From Flammeovirga sp. OC4 (GTDB lineage Bacteria; Bacteroidota; Bacteroidia; Cytophagales; Flammeovirgaceae), in assembly GCF_000812565.1 (NCBI RefSeq), contig NZ_JTAM01000013.1, positions 62,001 to 126,000 on the forward strand: 64,000 bases of DNA, written 5' to 3'. The translations under genes and the position numbers were made by a program. Positions 63,401 to 64,000 of the stretch are shown piece after piece; the stretch's first letter is position 1; every line of letters begins with the position of its first letter. The notes beneath the pieces are model-generated. The model saw only the letters and a list, made by a program, of their open reading frames with translations, did not search any database and was not told where the DNA came from.

Positions 63401-64000
63401 GTTGACTTAAGTCCACTACAAACCTCTTTTTGTAACACAGATATAGATATTAATCTAGATGATTTTGGACCGTTTACAACATTTGAAGGAGTTGGTGTTT
63501 GGGCGGGTAAAGGTGTTTCAAATAACATTTTCAATCCTTCAAAAGCAGTAAAAGAGAATAACAACCAATTGGGGATCGTTGAGTTGCAATATACTTTTAC
63601 CTCAACGAAAGGATGTTCTAAAACTGAAACAATCAGTGTCAATATCACTGATCCGGCTGATGTATTTGCAGGTCCTACTCAGGAAATGTGTATTGCTGAT
63701 GAAACATTGGTTGTACAAGGTGCATCTCCTTCGGGTGGTGTTTGGAGTGTAGAAACGAATGGCGCTACAATTACGGCCAATGGAATTTTCTCTCCTTCAG
63801 CACCGGGTACTTACACTGTGGTTTATACACATGGATCAGGAAGTTGTGAAGTAGTCGCGAAGAAGAATATAGAGGTTCATGATATGCCACAAATTTCGGC
63901 TGGTGAAGATATTGAAGTTTGTTTAAATGATGTTCCTTTTGATTTACGATTAAAAACAGGGGCTATTTATATAGAAGGAAATAATGAAGTGTGGTCAGGA
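57482..64000 (+). CDS. giant SBBP-propeller and Ig/PKD-repeat surface protein (partial, open at right edge)
   Basis: An open frame of 2,173 codons with no stop before the window end. It starts with a signal peptide (MNYNFLKPILWLLIITLSIQ, cleaved near GHAQ), then SBBP-type beta-propeller repeats (about 35-445; AFLVKMDPTGLRRQWGTYYG, DVYVTKFDNNGSVNWSTYFG), an Ig-like domain (about 450-540) and at least 18 repeats of about 80-120 residues. Each opens with a Cys strand (FCSGEE, FCQGEE, YCIGDN, ICEGES). A C-terminal type IX sorting domain is expected beyond the window. It is likely an adhesin or gliding-related surface protein, but only by architecture. Confidence 0.85.
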   Translation, partial: MNYNFLKPILWLLIITLSIQGHAQTFPSSGHDGSSPTKVVDVKNATYYGYTGDEEIRDMAIGSDGSIYFVGKTSSDDLIASPGAEQTQLNNGDASGLSDAFLVKMDPTGLRRQWGTYYGGASSDEGNSIVFHDDHIYMVGTKSDQAFITKYDTNGRLIWEKSNFGQADKSHAIDVVVANSKIFVIGYYWGKSEGNNAFIASFNLNGNLQDEKTIEGDVAYLSSITTDGQNVYLSGMVFEDTDFPSSGNSKITIGDEAFVAKVNNSNVFQWVEAVGSRVGENTIPIYYDNTNNHLVVATEERGNIKVYKINSGNGNLISEVVSSYGGTKDETVESLVVDTKGNIFITGITESNDLISSSDQGIYQQSFGGEKDVYVTKFDNNGSVNWSTYFGSTATDEGLSITLNSNDAIYVGGMASSQQGIATDVAYDKDYNGARDGFFSEFHDLYFITQPKNQKVGFNGTATFTAQAEGSVLNDQLSYQWYFSLDGSTNWTTVSGGNATTLTISGATNEDRGYYKCVAYSPKLDAVVHSNNARLNVISITASDTEFCLDGTSTLATVDFSGEDNITDVTYSWTASPSATAGLPSNTNQSTIEVFPTYAGSYTYTANVNYKDSGDPQQLTVSITLIVLPIPYVDATNMKTAFCSGEETDIELKAIFQYDLNDNDPNNIQNANNWKNDPSRTVHFSWVVDENTDVDGYEDDQIRNTNNSSQNSIRQTLNNLSSTDQKVTYHIAVELEGGCPTDPPVDVIVYALPEVDAGNDLTFCQGEERQLLSGFTPSDGVWTGTGIEKVGNDYYFNPQTSGTGEFTLTLTSTDANNCVNSDQITATVKSLPILTLNAQADEISSDSEVSIDFSSTIPEVTFNWIVKNQVNVSGATEGTTTVTNGQYTLKQTLTNSSFVQGEVTYEVTPVADGCEGVPKEITIVVVPTPTVGGIDDVFVCSNELEEVDLTGDVANTIYHWEVIENRGNLVVSNGSSQTKWPIQIENTTNQTQVVKYEITPEVNNSFGTPQEVIVTVYPEVTSIVNNQSTQICSGENANVLISSLLQGTSLSYTWRVTNQSALFSMAQYTGTINNNDGSSITLLSEKIENLTSQDQTVQFEVTTSANNCEGQKATFAITVLALPEAKIKTTGSPAEICGDAQIRLEAETQNAQTGTTYQWLKDGVDISGATATSLTVTEQGIYTLRVIYNSCEAVSDPFEVIQASSVQAKITPLTQTDFCFDDNIAVTLSSDNTAQNYIWYKDGVEIDRGTAQITVTTEGVYKLETIDEGGCTSQPGEVTITRLAKPTALIAADQLTYCIGDNIQTTFTVNTSNATGTYQWMKKDDSDVFIDLSGKTSSTLTATELGEYAVRFETTEGCVVTSNTLKIENHPEVIIDAGEDKMVCQEDQIQIGTSAIANYSYQWNPITASAPNLSDNTSAMPQVQPTQSNTAGDYIYELTVIDNNTGCSTTDQVTVNISELPIASISVSNKAIWCGNETIDTDLTAEVSNLSNLEGVVYSWENQNGENLGNDITINVTTTGTYFLTVQTKDNCSVKTSLEITQYEEQLPVLTVDGIETESKEICEGESVLLKVAPYDANLTYTWLDANENEVGQGEEISINTAGSYKVKVTIGSGCEEVSSDVDVIVKPLPVVSISTSNALGYCIGEPIDVTMEASSTAMDSYQWYKNGVELSGETTASFTTTTSGTYSLIVTKDGCTSLQSNELVIQEYDYPTASISADQLAFCKGLEIRATFTATSNNADTYQWQKKDQSDNFIDISSETGSTFIATEIGEYRVVVTSPQGCATPSEEKEVREIDLPSVAIEITQGAGVICENDFAELSLPLDPTFTYTWYRDNVEIPNETANILIVTTDGEYHAKVTQNTGNANVTCEVDTDPVEIKVQPLPVVVIDNPGAICQWDSRQLTVGKSPDDISFGEIVLEEWSGTDITPDGIFTPSRGDETYTLTFKYQFKYNGAVASCEQTASITITVDPIPVVDLSPLQTSFCNTDIDINLDDFGPFTTFEGVGVWAGKGVSNNIFNPSKAVKENNNQLGIVELQYTFTSTKGCSKTETISVNITDPADVFAGPTQEMCIADETLVVQGASPSGGVWSVETNGATITANGIFSPSAPGTYTVVYTHGSGSCEVVAKKNIEVHDMPQISAGEDIEVCLNDVPFDLRLKTGAIYIEGNNEVWSG
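59118..64000 (+). repeat. at least 18 Cys-initiated Ig/PKD-like domain repeats
   Basis: Cys-strand openings fall near 59122, 59404, 59768, 60297, 60572, 60887, 61133, 61373, 61630, 61900, 62167, 62407, 62650, 62920, 63163, 63430, 63688 and 63928. Most spacings are 240-282 nt. Two kinds mix: YQW..KDG Ig-like units and PKD-like units with GxWxG or SYxWNP. Confidence 0.75.

Noticed and set aside
57482-64000. Long repeats considered as a CRISPR array or DNA tandem repeat
   Set aside because: The periodicity is at protein level; nucleotide identity between units is low and there are no uniform short repeats with spacers.
1-64000. Search for tRNA, rRNA, prophage, insertion sequences, toxin-antitoxin and anti-phage systems
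   Set aside because: No cloverleaf, integrase, transposase, terminal repeats or recognisable defence genes were found by reading the intergenic regions and proteins.

Overview
The window is AT-rich chromosomal DNA from a Bacteroidota bacterium. The gene content points to the order Cytophagales and would fit a Flammeovirga-like marine member, but that genus is an inference. Supporting signs are promoter elements of the Bacteroidota type (TAnnTTTG at -7), almost no Shine-Dalgarno sequences, a GLPGLI protein next to an outer-membrane barrel, a TonB-dependent receptor with a carboxypeptidase-like N-terminal domain, a SusA-like amylase, a three-gene sdhCAB operon, and the start of a giant multi-repeat surface protein of the gliding/type IX secretion kind. 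I see no rRNA, tRNA, CRISPR array, insertion sequence or prophage.

Layout. 1-3106 (minus): part of the conserved but functionally uncharacterised STM4011-STM4015 cluster: LRR-like STM4015, ATP-grasp-like STM4014, an added HAD phosphatase, and the STM4013 alkaline-phosphatase-fold hydrolase that runs off the left edge. 3.3-5.5 kb: a small membrane protein, a degenerate metallo-beta-lactamase-fold protein and a DUF1295 membrane protein. 5.6-10.8 kb (minus): a cell-wall peptidase, then the run pdxJ, a DeoC-like pseudoenzyme, a DegQ-type protease and trxB. 11-14.4 kb (plus): yqeY, cvpA, pabA/trpG and a helical protein. 14.6-22.4 kb (minus): a response regulator, an ALDH7-type aldehyde dehydrogenase, a frameshifted outer-membrane barrel with its GLPGLI partner, a broken small secreted-peptide gene, and prfB without the usual programmed frameshift.

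22.6-36.2 kb (mostly plus): a periplasmic chaperone pair (SurA and a SurA-like lipoprotein), MoxR, a SUMF1-fold protein, a sodium symporter, ispE, the sdhCAB operon behind two promoters and a perfect palindrome, and small envelope proteins. 36.2-38.6 kb (minus): a TonB-dependent receptor whose promoter carries a DtxR/IdeR-like inverted repeat. 39-47.4 kb: secreted proteins, an ectonucleotide-pyrophosphatase-like lipoprotein, and a MacA-like/FtsX-like/TolC export operon with no ATPase gene. 47.7-57.1 kb: asnS, a GNAT-YheT pair, a GH13 amylase, an inositol monophosphatase-family gene and an HD-type hydrolase. 57.5-64.0 kb: an SBBP beta-propeller followed by at least 18 Cys-containing Ig/PKD-like repeats, open at the right edge.

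Most genes are housekeeping or envelope genes. The most unusual items are the STM40xx cluster, the operator-like palindromes at sdh and at the TonB receptor, the DeoC-like pseudoenzyme coupled to pdxJ, the two A-tract frameshifts near 17.0 and 20.85 kb, and the repeat architecture of the giant protein. All identifications rest on reading the sequence; no database search was run.
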